From: Archaeoglobaceae archaeon
GTDB taxonomy: Archaea > Halobacteriota > Archaeoglobi > Archaeoglobales > Archaeoglobaceae
Direction: 5' to 3'
Assembly: GCA_026986375.1 (NCBI GenBank)
Contig: JALSOQ010000016.1
Span: forward strand, 1-64,000
DNA length: 64,000 nucleotides
The first letter of the stretch is position 1; each line of letters opens with the position of its first letter. A program made the translations under genes and the position numbers. Below the pieces are notes generated by a model. That model saw only the letters and a list, made by a program, of their open reading frames with translations. It made no database searches and was not told the DNA's origin. Of this stretch, positions 8,839 to 16,436 are shown piece after piece.

Positions 8839-9579
8839 GTGAATGAGAAGGTCAAGATATGGGTCGAAAGGTTCGTAGTGGGTGACTTTTGGAGAAAGCC
8901 CTTGGTTGGATTCTGCGACGCTGAAGACGTGGAAAAGCTAAAAAAGGACATTCCCAACCACTTAATGCCAGACGAAATCCTTAAATCTGCCAAGTCCGTT
9001 ATAGTATACTTCATTCCGTTCACGAGGAATGTGGTAAGAAGTAACGTCGGCGGGATTTTCTCTTCCAAGCTGTGGGCTAGAGCGTATGTGGAGACGAACG
9101 AGCTAATAGTTAGTCTAAACGATTTCATCTCAAGGAAATTGGAAAACTTGGGTTACGCTTCTGCTACAATTCCGCCAACGCACAACTTCGATGAAGTCGA
9201 GCTGTTGAGCGATTGGTCTCACAAACACATAGCATATCTGGCCGGATTGGGAACTTTCGGTATGCACACGCTTATAATAACGGAGAAAGGCTGTTGCGGC
9301 AGGTTGGGTAGTCTCGTAACGTCGGCAGTGTTCGAATACGGGGAACCTCTTAGGGAAGAGTTCTGTCTTCACAAGAGGGGACTGAAGTGCCTCAAATGTG
9401 TTAAGAGGTGTGTATTCGGAGCCCTGACGGAAAGCGGTTTGAACAAACGCAGGTGTTACGAGGTTCTGCTCGAAAACGATAGATTCCATTCCGATTTGCC
9501 GTTGACCGATGTGTGTGGAAAGTGCTGTTGCGGAGTTCCTTGCGATCTGCGGAAACCCGATGGGGCCGCCGAGATTTGA
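8839..9579 (+). CDS. epoxyqueuosine-reductase-like iron-sulfur protein
   Basis: A 246-residue protein related to the QueG/COG1600 family, whose bacterial members reduce epoxyqueuosine in tRNA with a cobalamin and iron-sulfur clusters. Seen: the family block VIVYFIPF, KHIAYLAGLGTFGMHTLIIT (the conserved GxGxxGxxxLLI-like region), and a C-terminal cysteine set in LKCLKCVKRCVFGAL and VCGKCCCGVPC. It is much shorter than bacterial QueG (about 380) because the C-terminal HEAT-like part is missing. Archaea make archaeosine rather than queuosine, so the role is probably different. The start is GTG with no alternative in frame. The last 19 coding bases lie inside tRNA-Pro on the other strand. Confidence 0.7.
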   Translation: MNEKVKIWVERFVVGDFWRKPLVGFCDAEDVEKLKKDIPNHLMPDEILKSAKSVIVYFIPFTRNVVRSNVGGIFSSKLWARAYVETNELIVSLNDFISRKLENLGYASATIPPTHNFDEVELLSDWSHKHIAYLAGLGTFGMHTLIITEKGCCGRLGSLVTSAVFEYGEPLREEFCLHKRGLKCLKCVKRCVFGALTESGLNKRRCYEVLLENDRFHSDLPLTDVCGKCCCGVPCDLRKPDGAAEI

Positions 9580-9634
9580 ACTCGGGTCACCGGCTCCCAA
9601 AGCCGGGAGGATAACCAGGCTACCCTACGGCCCC
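9561..9634 (-). tRNA. trnP: tRNA-Pro(TGG)
   Basis: The minus strand folds as a complete cloverleaf: acceptor GGGGCCG/CGGCCCC, D arm with GG in the loop, anticodon arm CCGGC-TTTGGGA-GCCGG giving anticodon TGG, T arm CCGAG-TTCAAAT-CTCGG, discriminator A. CCA is not encoded. There is no intron. The 3' end overlaps the end of the convergent epoxyqueuosine-reductase-like gene by 19 bases. Confidence 0.97.
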
Positions 9635-9733
9635 TCGTCCGATTTCGTTGAGATCGCTTAAAAAATCTATCGCAAGGCGTTTTTAATAAAATGAGCGAAA
9701 CATATATACTCGAAGGTAAAATATTATTCGAGG

Positions 9734-10924
9734 ATGAAGTTCGTCCACGACACGATCCACGGCCACTTAAAGCTTGATGACTGGCAGGTCGCAATAGTAG
9801 ATACCCTCGAATTTCAGAGGCTTAGGAGGATCAGTCAGATAGGTTTTGCGAATCTGGTGTATCCGGGAGCCAACCACACGAGGTTCGAGCACTCTTTGGG
9901 AACGATGCACATAGCGAAGATTCTTGTCGAGAGAATGGATGCGAGCGATGATGAAAAGATCGAGATCGTCGCTTCCGCACTTCTGCACGACATAGGTCAC
10001 GCCCCTTTTTCCCACTGCACGGAATCGATTCTGAGGAAGTATTTGAGGAAGGGGCATGAGGACGTGGAATGGATTTTGAAGAGGGGTGTTATTGGGGAAA
10101 CACTCTCCGATTTGGGATTCAGCGTTCGTAATATTGTCAGGCACATAAAGGGTAAATCCGACTGCAACGTCGTAAGCGGGGACATAGATGCGGACAGGAT
10201 GGACTACTTGGTAAGGGACTCTCACTACACCGGTGTGGCGTATGGCGTTTTCGACCTATCACGCCTTCTCAACAAGATAACTTTCGAGGGGAAGAGGATG
10301 GTGATCGAGTCCGGAGGAATAAAGGCTGCGGAATCTCTTTTGGTTTCGAGATACATGATGTATTCCACCGTTTACTTTCACCACGTTTGCAGAATTGCGA
10401 GAAAGATGTTCGAAAGGGCTTTGGAGTTCTGCATAGAGGAAGGGACTTTGAATCCCGAGGATCTGCTCCGCATGGACGACTACGATATCGTCTCTTTTCT
10501 CAGATCGCACGGCGGTTATCCTTCCGAGATCATGGAAAGAATAGATTCGAGAAACCTGTTTAAGAGAGCGTTATACGTTGGAATCGACAGAGTCGATTTT
10601 ACGGATGTGCATAGGATTAATTCCAAAAGGGCTGAGGAAGAAATAGCGTGTATTGCCGGAGTGGACGAAAGGGACGTTATAGTGGACGTTCCTCCGATCG
10701 AGGAAGGAAAGGAGTTCAAAGCCATCGTTAGAATCAACGGGGAATTGAAGAGTTTGGAGGAAGTGTCCTCGCTCGTTAAGGCTTTGAAGAAAGCTGAGAT
10801 GGACGTTTGGAGGCTGGGGGTTTATACTAAAAAGGAGTTCGTCGAGTCCGTTAGAAAGGCCGCTTTGAAGTTCTTCAACATCGAGAAGACGATAAAGCAG
10901 AGGAGATTGGACGAACTGTTTTAA
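9734..10924 (+). CDS. HD-domain phosphohydrolase (dGTPase/SAMHD-like)
   Basis: A 396-residue metal-dependent phosphohydrolase of the HD superfamily (COG1078 type), related to dNTP triphosphohydrolases. The N-terminus VHDTIHGHLKLDD and the motif RLRRISQIG are typical. The metal ligands are H in RFEHSLGTMHIA (~54), HD in LLHDIGHAPFSH (~85) and D in GDIDADRMDYLVRD (~155). The C-terminal half is the usual mixed domain of this group. A likely TATA element (ACATATATAC, 9700-9709) sits 25-34 bases before the ATG, fitting a leaderless transcript. The likely role is dNTP pool control or another phosphoester hydrolysis; the substrate is not proven by sequence. Confidence 0.85.
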   Translation: MKFVHDTIHGHLKLDDWQVAIVDTLEFQRLRRISQIGFANLVYPGANHTRFEHSLGTMHIAKILVERMDASDDEKIEIVASALLHDIGHAPFSHCTESILRKYLRKGHEDVEWILKRGVIGETLSDLGFSVRNIVRHIKGKSDCNVVSGDIDADRMDYLVRDSHYTGVAYGVFDLSRLLNKITFEGKRMVIESGGIKAAESLLVSRYMMYSTVYFHHVCRIARKMFERALEFCIEEGTLNPEDLLRMDDYDIVSFLRSHGGYPSEIMERIDSRNLFKRALYVGIDRVDFTDVHRINSKRAEEEIACIAGVDERDVIVDVPPIEEGKEFKAIVRINGELKSLEEVSSLVKALKKAEMDVWRLGVYTKKEFVESVRKAALKFFNIEKTIKQRRLDELF

Positions 10925-10935
10925 TCGAACGTGAT

Positions 10936-10966
10936 AAATAGCAAATTTTAAAAATATTTATAACGA
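10936..10966 (+). promoter_or_regulatory. promoter region of fqoHI, sharing a sequence with the ATP synthase promoter
   Basis: AAATAGCAAATTTTAA (10936-10951) followed by AAATATTTATAACGA is rich in TATA-like sequence and ends 10 bases before the fqoH ATG. The first 16 bases recur exactly at 18005-18020 upstream of the ATP synthase operon. TATA-to-ATG spacing suggests a nearly leaderless transcript here. Confidence 0.5.
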
Positions 10967-10975
10967 CAAATCCGT

Positions 10976-12064
10976 ATGAACCTGCTGAACACCCTATTCA
11001 GCATCTTTACTAAAAATCTCGTCAGCATTCCAATTTTAAAGCCGATAATAAACAAACTGCTCGGCATTCCCGTAATAAAATACATCGTCGCCTTGATTCT
11101 GTGGAAGCCCGGATTCGCGATACTCATATTTCCGGGACTCTTAGGCTTAATGATCTGCCTTCTCGTTATAATATGGTTCGAGAGGAAGCTGACTGCAAAG
11201 GTTCAGTGGAGATACGGGCCTTTGGAGGTTTCCCGTCCCATAGGCGGACTGCTTCAGCCCCTCGCAGACGGTATGAGGTATTTCTTCCAGGAGGTTATAA
11301 TCCACAGGGATGCCCACAAGGCCTACTTCATTCAATTCCCGATACTGTCGTTCATCCCGGCTTTGCTACCGATTTTAGTGATTCCCGCCGGAGCGATAGT
11401 TGCGATAAGGACTCCTTACGCTGTTCCATTCGTGGTGGCCGTGATCGCTCTCATTCCCGTAATAATACTCGCGATAGGATGGGCGACGAACAGCAGGTTC
11501 GCATACATCGGAACGGTCAGAGAGGCGTTCATGTACTTCGCATACGAGATACCTCTCATAATAGCCGTTCTGGCGATGGTCTTGATGTACGGTTCGACTG
11601 ACTTCTACGATATAGTTCAAAAGCAGACGATCCCCGGAGCTATTCTGAATCCTCTGGCGTGTCTTGTGTTCTTCATAGCGGTGGCCATGGCAACTTCGAG
11701 GTTCCCGTTCGAGATTCCTGAGGCGGATCAGGAAATAGCCTTCGGACCATTCGTAGAATACAGCGGTATAATGTTCGGTTTGGTCATGACCTTAGCGTAT
11801 GAAAAGCTGTATCTGCTCTGCCTGCTGTTCTCGCTTCTGTTCCTCGGAGGATGGAACGGGCCGACGATTCCCTGCTTGGGAGATCTGATGCCCGTGATAT
11901 ACCTCTTCATCAAGACTATAGCACTAATGTGCATATTCGTGTTCTTCAGATCGGTGTATCCGAGAATAAGGCTCGACCAAGCGCTGAAGTTCGGATGGAA
12001 GCACCTACTTTCGATTTCCGTAGTATCTTTAGCTTTGGGCATCGCTTTGGGAGGTGTGGTGTGA
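10976..12064 (+). CDS. fqoH: F420H2:quinone oxidoreductase subunit H (NuoH-like)
   Basis: A 362-residue membrane protein of the complex I subunit 1 family (NuoH/FpoH/FqoH), which links the hydrophilic arm to the proton-pumping arm and forms the quinone entry channel. About eight membrane helices are visible. Conserved loops are present: ERKLTAKVQWRYGP, the quinone-site loop REAFMYFAYEIPL, and RFPFEIPEADQEI. The first ~45 residues before the first core helix are longer than usual. Only subunit I follows; other Fqo subunits are not in this window. By family knowledge, in Archaeoglobus the complex oxidises reduced F420 and reduces menaquinone. The symbol is by homology and likely taxon. Confidence 0.85.
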   Translation: MNLLNTLFSIFTKNLVSIPILKPIINKLLGIPVIKYIVALILWKPGFAILIFPGLLGLMICLLVIIWFERKLTAKVQWRYGPLEVSRPIGGLLQPLADGMRYFFQEVIIHRDAHKAYFIQFPILSFIPALLPILVIPAGAIVAIRTPYAVPFVVAVIALIPVIILAIGWATNSRFAYIGTVREAFMYFAYEIPLIIAVLAMVLMYGSTDFYDIVQKQTIPGAILNPLACLVFFIAVAMATSRFPFEIPEADQEIAFGPFVEYSGIMFGLVMTLAYEKLYLLCLLFSLLFLGGWNGPTIPCLGDLMPVIYLFIKTIALMCIFVFFRSVYPRIRLDQALKFGWKHLLSISVVSLALGIALGGVV

Positions 12065-12624
12065 TGGCGTTTAGGATAACGATGCCGGGAACGGGGCTGT
12101 TGGATCAGATAAAGGGTCACCTTGAGGCCATAAAGACCGGATTGGAGGAAGTTTTCGCTTCCAACAGAATTACGATTCACTATCCTAAGGAGAGAAGGAA
12201 GTATCCGGAGAGGTTCAGGGGTCTGATAAGGTTCGATCCGACGAAGTGCATAAGCTGTTTCCAGTGCGCCTTCATATGCCCGGCCAACGCCATCCAGTTT
12301 AAATTGGCGCCGAACGGGAAGTTCTACCCTTGCGTGGATTACGCGAAATGCATCTTCTGCCACTTCTGCGTGGATACTTGCACCAAGGGAGCGATGCAGC
12401 CATCGAAGTTCCACGATCTGGCATTCAGAAGCTTGGAGGAGATGTTCACTCCGACTGAGAAGATGATAGAGAAGCCGGACATGAAGATAGGAGATGTCGA
12501 AGCTGTTGTCGAGTTCGTTGAGGAGGACGGGAAGATTAAGATAAGGAGGGAGCACACCCTCTACTTGGAGGTAATTCCGGAGGAGGGTAAGATAGAGCTC
12601 GTTAGGCATCGGGTAGAGGAATGA
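12064..12624 (+). CDS. fqoI: F420H2:quinone oxidoreductase subunit I (two [4Fe-4S] clusters)
   Basis: A 186-residue ferredoxin-like subunit of the NuoI/FpoI type that carries electrons toward the quinone site. Two cluster motifs are seen: CISCFQCAFICPANAI and CIFCHFCVDTCTKGAM. The second has Thr where the usual CP proline sits. The N-terminal ~45 residues include an amphipathic stretch as in other NuoI proteins, and the C-terminal ~60 residues are acidic. The ATG overlaps the fqoH stop by one base (TGATG), so the two are translationally coupled. An upstream in-frame ATG at 11851 is rejected because it lies within fqoH. Confidence 0.88.
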   Translation: MAFRITMPGTGLLDQIKGHLEAIKTGLEEVFASNRITIHYPKERRKYPERFRGLIRFDPTKCISCFQCAFICPANAIQFKLAPNGKFYPCVDYAKCIFCHFCVDTCTKGAMQPSKFHDLAFRSLEEMFTPTEKMIEKPDMKIGDVEAVVEFVEEDGKIKIRREHTLYLEVIPEEGKIELVRHRVEE

Positions 12625-13832
12625 TAATTTCAGGTAAATTTTTTTATAGAAATCGAATAGTCGAAGGCTGTATAGTTGTGGAAGATGGTATCATCGTCGA
12701 CATTCGTAGAAACGCACGTCCGAACTTAGAGTTTTCGAGAGGAGTAATCCTTCCGGCCGGGATAGACGTCCACGTTCACTTCAGAGATTTTAAAGAGAGC
12801 TACAAGGAAACTATAGAATCCGGTTCGCTTTCAGCTTTATATGGTGGAATTTGCCTCGTAGTCGATCAGCCGAACACGAATCCGCCCGTAACCGATTCCG
12901 AAATTTATCTGGAGAGGATAAGGAAGGCCGAAAAAGAATCTTTTATCGATTACGCTCTAAATCTGGGTTTGACGGAGGAGAACAGCGGTAAGATTCGCGA
13001 AATCGTTGAGGAAATCGAGGAACTCGTTAGGATTCCGGCTGTAGGGGAGGTTTTTCTTCAACATAGGACTATACAGGTTAGTTACGAAACTCTGAAGTCT
13101 GTAAGAGGGCAAATTGAGAAGCTGATCACGGTTCATGCGGAAGATCCGGTATTAATAGAGAGAGAGGACGTTAGGCCGAAAGAGGCGGAGATAACGGCCG
13201 TCAGGAAATGCCTCAGCATCGGAAACTTCTACTTCTGCCACGTATCGACTCCGGAAGCTCTGAACATGATATACAATTCCAAATCCTTTGCAGAGGTTAC
13301 ACCGCATCACCTACTGCTATCTATGGGAAAGGTCGAGTTCGGAAGGGTGAATCCTCCGCTCAGATCCGAAAAGGATAGAATCGAGCTTTTGAGAAATTTA
13401 AGTAAGGCCGATGTTATAGCTTCAGACCACGCCCCACATACGATTGAGGATAAGAAGGAAGGAGCCCCGGGGTTTCCCGGAGTTGAGACGATATATCCTC
13501 TCATGTTGAACTTGGTAAGAAAGGGCGTAATCTCTTTGCCCGACCTAATTCAAAGGATCGTGATCAATCCTGCAAAGATCTTCAGATTCGATAGGTATTC
13601 CGGAATAGAAGTTGGAAATTACGCCAATTTGGCAGTTTTCGATTTTTCGGAGGTCAGGAAGATTAAAGCGAAGGATCTGCATTCAAAGGCGGGATGGACG
13701 CCTTACGAGGGTTTCGAGGCTATATTTCCCAAGGTCGTGTTTTTGAGGGGCGTTAGGGCGTTGGATGAAGGGGACGTTTTGATCGATAGGGGATTCGGTC
13801 AGACGTGCATCACGAACACTAAGATTACGTAG
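12621..13832 (+). CDS. pyrC: dihydroorotase
   Basis: Dihydroorotase, 403 residues, which closes carbamoyl aspartate to dihydroorotate in pyrimidine synthesis. It is an amidohydrolase-superfamily TIM barrel with the zinc ligands in PAGIDVHVHFRDF (~44-56), a loop histidine in LITVHAEDP, a histidine in FYFCHVSTPEAL and the catalytic Asp in IASDHAPHTIEDK (~267). The C-terminal composite beta domain is present. The start overlaps the fqoI stop by 4 bases (ATGA), so it is transcribed with fqoHI although functionally unrelated. Its last 34 bases overlap the convergent exchanger gene. Confidence 0.9.
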   Translation: MIISGKFFYRNRIVEGCIVVEDGIIVDIRRNARPNLEFSRGVILPAGIDVHVHFRDFKESYKETIESGSLSALYGGICLVVDQPNTNPPVTDSEIYLERIRKAEKESFIDYALNLGLTEENSGKIREIVEEIEELVRIPAVGEVFLQHRTIQVSYETLKSVRGQIEKLITVHAEDPVLIEREDVRPKEAEITAVRKCLSIGNFYFCHVSTPEALNMIYNSKSFAEVTPHHLLLSMGKVEFGRVNPPLRSEKDRIELLRNLSKADVIASDHAPHTIEDKKEGAPGFPGVETIYPLMLNLVRKGVISLPDLIQRIVINPAKIFRFDRYSGIEVGNYANLAVFDFSEVRKIKAKDLHSKAGWTPYEGFEAIFPKVVFLRGVRALDEGDVLIDRGFGQTCITNTKIT

Positions 13833-14776
13833 CTGACGAAGAAAATTAAGCCGAAGCAGAGGGCTTTGACGGGAATCCTTCCCTTCGCTATGTAGTAGAG
13901 CAGGACGAGGGATATTACCGTGGTCGCAACCACGCTCATGTATGCGTGGATGTCGAGAGTCCAGGACGTCATGAGTAAACCCAATCCGGGGTAAAATGTT
14001 GAGTAGAGTATCTTCTCCCCTACGAGGGATCCTATGCTGAGCGTGTCCCTTCCCCTGTATCCCCAGATTATGGCACTCGCCGTTTCCGGGATTGCAGTCG
14101 CGGCGGGAACTATAACCAAAGCGAGCCCCATCTCGCTTATTCCCGTTTGCAGGGCCAGCTCCCTCACCGATTCTACGAGCTTTTCTGATCCTATGTATAG
14201 AAGGATTATCGAGCACATCGCTTGGATTATAACGCTCGGAAGCGGGTGGGGAATTATCCTGCAGATGTATAGGTCGTCTGCTTCCTCGATTATTCCTTCC
14301 TCCATCCTCTTACACATCATCCAGACGTATGACACGTATGAGGCCAGAAAAATGAGTCCGAACAGCTTGTGAAAGCCGATGATTGAGGGGACGATAGTTA
14401 GAGGGAAAAGAACCGTTACGAAAACGTAAGGTATTACGAGCGAACTATCGACATCGAAAATAAGGTCGTCCCTTTTCTTAAGCCAGTATCCGATTATCGC
14501 CGCAATCCCGACCAAACCGTAGGATAAGCTTGAAGCCATGAAGGGCTGACCGAATACCGTTCCGACACCTATGCTCTCCTCCTTAGCGACAAAGATCGCA
14601 ACCAAGAAGACGACCATCTCTGGGAGAGAGGTGAAGAGAGGGGAGATTATGGCCCCTATGAACGATGATCCTAGGCCAAACCTGCATCCGACGTATTCAA
14701 CGGTATTTACGAACAGCATCGCCGCTAAAAACACCATTACGATACTGCCAAGCAGTGAGAGTATTGTCTCGATCAC
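13799..14776 (-). CDS. sodium/calcium exchanger-family membrane protein
   Basis: A 325-residue CaCA-superfamily cation antiporter with about 10 membrane helices in two inverted halves. The first alpha repeat is GSSFIGAIISPLFTSLPEM (Glu in a SLPE motif) and the second is VPAATAIPETASAIIWG; these two acidic repeats form the ion-binding site. It probably exchanges Ca2+ or another cation for Na+ or H+. The start is GTG at 14776, inside GGTGATC; no better start follows nearby. It stands alone, convergent to pyrC and divergent from the radical SAM pseudogene. Confidence 0.82.
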   Translation of the reverse strand: MIETILSLLGSIVMVFLAAMLFVNTVEYVGCRFGLGSSFIGAIISPLFTSLPEMVVFLVAIFVAKEESIGVGTVFGQPFMASSLSYGLVGIAAIIGYWLKKRDDLIFDVDSSLVIPYVFVTVLFPLTIVPSIIGFHKLFGLIFLASYVSYVWMMCKRMEEGIIEEADDLYICRIIPHPLPSVIIQAMCSIILLYIGSEKLVESVRELALQTGISEMGLALVIVPAATAIPETASAIIWGYRGRDTLSIGSLVGEKILYSTFYPGLGLLMTSWTLDIHAYMSVVATTVISLVLLYYIAKGRIPVKALCFGLIFFVSYVILVFVMHV

Positions 14777-14824
14777 CGCTGGAGGTTGGAAAATTTAGAT
14801 AAATTACTTTTGTTAAGTTAGTTT

Positions 14825-15314
14825 ATGGGATTGTTCAGCGGAAAACTCGATAACGTTCAAGTGGAGGTTTCAACGCACTGTCAACTCAACTGCGTCATGT
14901 GTCCGAAGAGAGTGTTCAGAAAAGATAAGAAAGGCTAAGGTTTTGGCCGATGTGCTCGGCATATCTTTCGTGGCAAAGCCGATAAGGCTTGAGTAGGTTT
15001 TGATCTGCGCCGAAAATCCGATAAGGAGTAGTCTCATAACAGTAAACGGCGACATTTGTCCGTGCGTCTACCTCCATTTACCGACGAAATCCGATACGAT
15101 CGTAAGGTTTTTCGAAGGAGAGAAGTTCGAAGTTAGGAAGATGTATTTCGGGAACTTAAGGAACGAGAATTTTGAAGAGATATGGAATATGAAAGAATAC
15201 AAGGAATTCAGAGCGATGTTCGAGATGAGGCTGTTTCCAGACTTTACGATAATACCGAAGATTCCCGACCTTTCGAGATCGTGTAGGAGTTGCTACAAGG
15301 CACACTCGGTGTGA
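14825..15314 (+). pseudogene. decayed radical SAM/SPASM-domain gene
   Basis: Three fragments in order belong to one radical SAM protein. 14825-14938: an intact N-terminus ending in THCQLNCVMCPKR, with the C-x3-C-x2-C cluster motif, which runs into TAA. 14934-14996: a different frame encodes AKVLADVLGISFVAKPIRLE and then TAG. 15000-15314: the same frame as the middle piece carries a SPASM-like C-terminus (ICPCVYLHLP, FGNLRNENFEEIWNMKEYKEF, CRSCYKA). The gene is therefore broken by a frameshift and an in-frame stop. At about 160 codons in total versus roughly 350 for the family, it has also lost most of the barrel. The family often sits beside tungsten aldehyde oxidoreductase and MoaD-like genes; a MoaD-like gene follows at once. 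Confidence 0.8.
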
Positions 15315-15317
15315 GGT

Positions 15318-15557
15318 ATGGTAAGGGTTAAGCTGTTTGCGAACCTCAAGGAAATCGCGGGAATAGATGAAATATTAGTAGATGTTCGTAACTTGGACGA
15401 GCTTATCGGATGGCTCGAAAAATATTATCCCCAACTGAAAGATTTGCTTGATAAGGGTTACGTCAGCATTTTCGTAAACTGCAAACTCGTTCGTTCAAAC
15501 GTTCCACTTAAAAATGACGATGTGGTCGCCCTGCTACCACCGGTTAGCGGTGGTTAA
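15318..15557 (+). CDS. MoaD/ThiS-like sulfur-carrier protein
   Basis: A 79-residue beta-grasp protein ending in PPVSGG, the C-terminal diglycine that is adenylated and thiocarboxylated in sulfur carriers. The N-terminal VRVKLFANLKEIAG and the DDVVALLPPVSGG tail are typical of MoaD, the small subunit of molybdopterin synthase. It starts 3 bases after the radical SAM remnant, behind a GAGGT ribosome-binding site, and was probably the downstream partner of that gene. An E1-like activating enzyme is encoded at 48.4 kb. Whether it still serves tungstopterin synthesis or another thiolation cannot be judged. Its stop overlaps the stop of the convergent propeller gene by 4 bases. Confidence 0.85.
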   Translation: MVRVKLFANLKEIAGIDEILVDVRNLDELIGWLEKYYPQLKDLLDKGYVSIFVNCKLVRSNVPLKNDDVVALLPPVSGG

Positions 15558-16414
15558 TTGAAAAATAGCTCATCAGACTCGTAACTTGCTATAACGTTAT
15601 CGATGTAAATGGGGATTCCCCTTATCCTTCTTACCCTACCATCGCTCCATAATATTCTGTTTCGGTATCCGAGGATTACCTCGTCGTCCACTACGAAAAC
15701 TCTTTGGGGCTTGTCGACCCTCTTGAACTCCAGCCTTTCTCCATCCAAACTCAAAATGTGGAGACCTCTATCGTCGCATACCGCTACGAACTCTCCTACA
15801 TCGAATATCGGACTCTCGAACTTCTCAACCCACAGCAAGTCTTTCCCATCAACGGCAAAAATGCATTCGTCGTTCGAGCAAAATACGAAGTCCTTCACTC
15901 TGATGTCTTGGCAGGGGAAGTCTATTTCCATACCGTCGATGTAAGTCTTTTTCGTCGTTCCCACGACCGTTATATCTTCCTGCCTGAGAGCATTCACGAA
16001 TCCTTCAAGCTCTCTTCTCTCTATCGTGTTGCCCTTTCTATCTAAAATGTTCAGGCTTGAATTCATCCACTCGTCGCATACAGCTATGTTTTTGCCAATA
16101 TCTACGGCGACAATGTCGTTTGGTCTTTCCCAGCAACCCATTATGCTCATGAACTGCCTTTCCCAGAGCTTCTTGCCATCCAAGTCAAAAGCGTAGACTT
16201 TTCCATCGGCGAAGTCCGTTCCGACGACAACGATATCGTCGACGGCAACGCTTATGACGTTGACATCGTGAAAAGGACCTCTATAGTATGTTGAGCTCAG
16301 CTTTTTAGCCCATACTAGGTCCTTTCCATCGAAAACGTAGACCCATCCGTTTTCGCATCCGATCACGAGCAGTTCGTTGTAGGAGTGGCAGAGAATCTTA
16401 CCTCCGAGCTTCAT
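15554..16414 (-). CDS. seven-bladed beta-propeller protein (PQQ/WD-like repeats)
   Basis: A 286-residue protein made almost wholly of repeats of about 40 residues of the type xxVGxxDGxVYxFDxDGKxLWxxxF. Seven can be counted, starting near LVIGCENGWVYVFDGKDL, VVVGTDFADGKVYAFDLDG, IAVCDEWMNSSLNILDRKG, VVGTTKKTYIDG, FVFCSNDECIFAVDGKDL, VAVCDDRGLHILSLDGE and VILGYRNRILWSDGR. This predicts one complete propeller. There is no signal peptide or catalytic residue set, so it is probably a cytosolic binding scaffold. It lies 22 bases upstream of, and in line with, the end of the YeiH-type gene. Function is unknown. Confidence 0.75.
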   Translation of the reverse strand: MKLGGKILCHSYNELLVIGCENGWVYVFDGKDLVWAKKLSSTYYRGPFHDVNVISVAVDDIVVVGTDFADGKVYAFDLDGKKLWERQFMSIMGCWERPNDIVAVDIGKNIAVCDEWMNSSLNILDRKGNTIERRELEGFVNALRQEDITVVGTTKKTYIDGMEIDFPCQDIRVKDFVFCSNDECIFAVDGKDLLWVEKFESPIFDVGEFVAVCDDRGLHILSLDGERLEFKRVDKPQRVFVVDDEVILGYRNRILWSDGRVRRIRGIPIYIDNVIASYESDELFFN

Positions 16415-16436
16415 AATAAAAATAAAGAGTAAGAGT

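Noticed and set aside
9691-9774. A 27-codon frame starting MSETYILEGKILFEDE before the HD gene
   Set aside because: It overlaps the HD gene start in another frame and the probable promoter; too short and unsupported to call.
11728-12609. A 293-codon minus-strand frame
   Set aside because: It is antisense to the end of fqoH and all of fqoI, both of which have clear family motifs.
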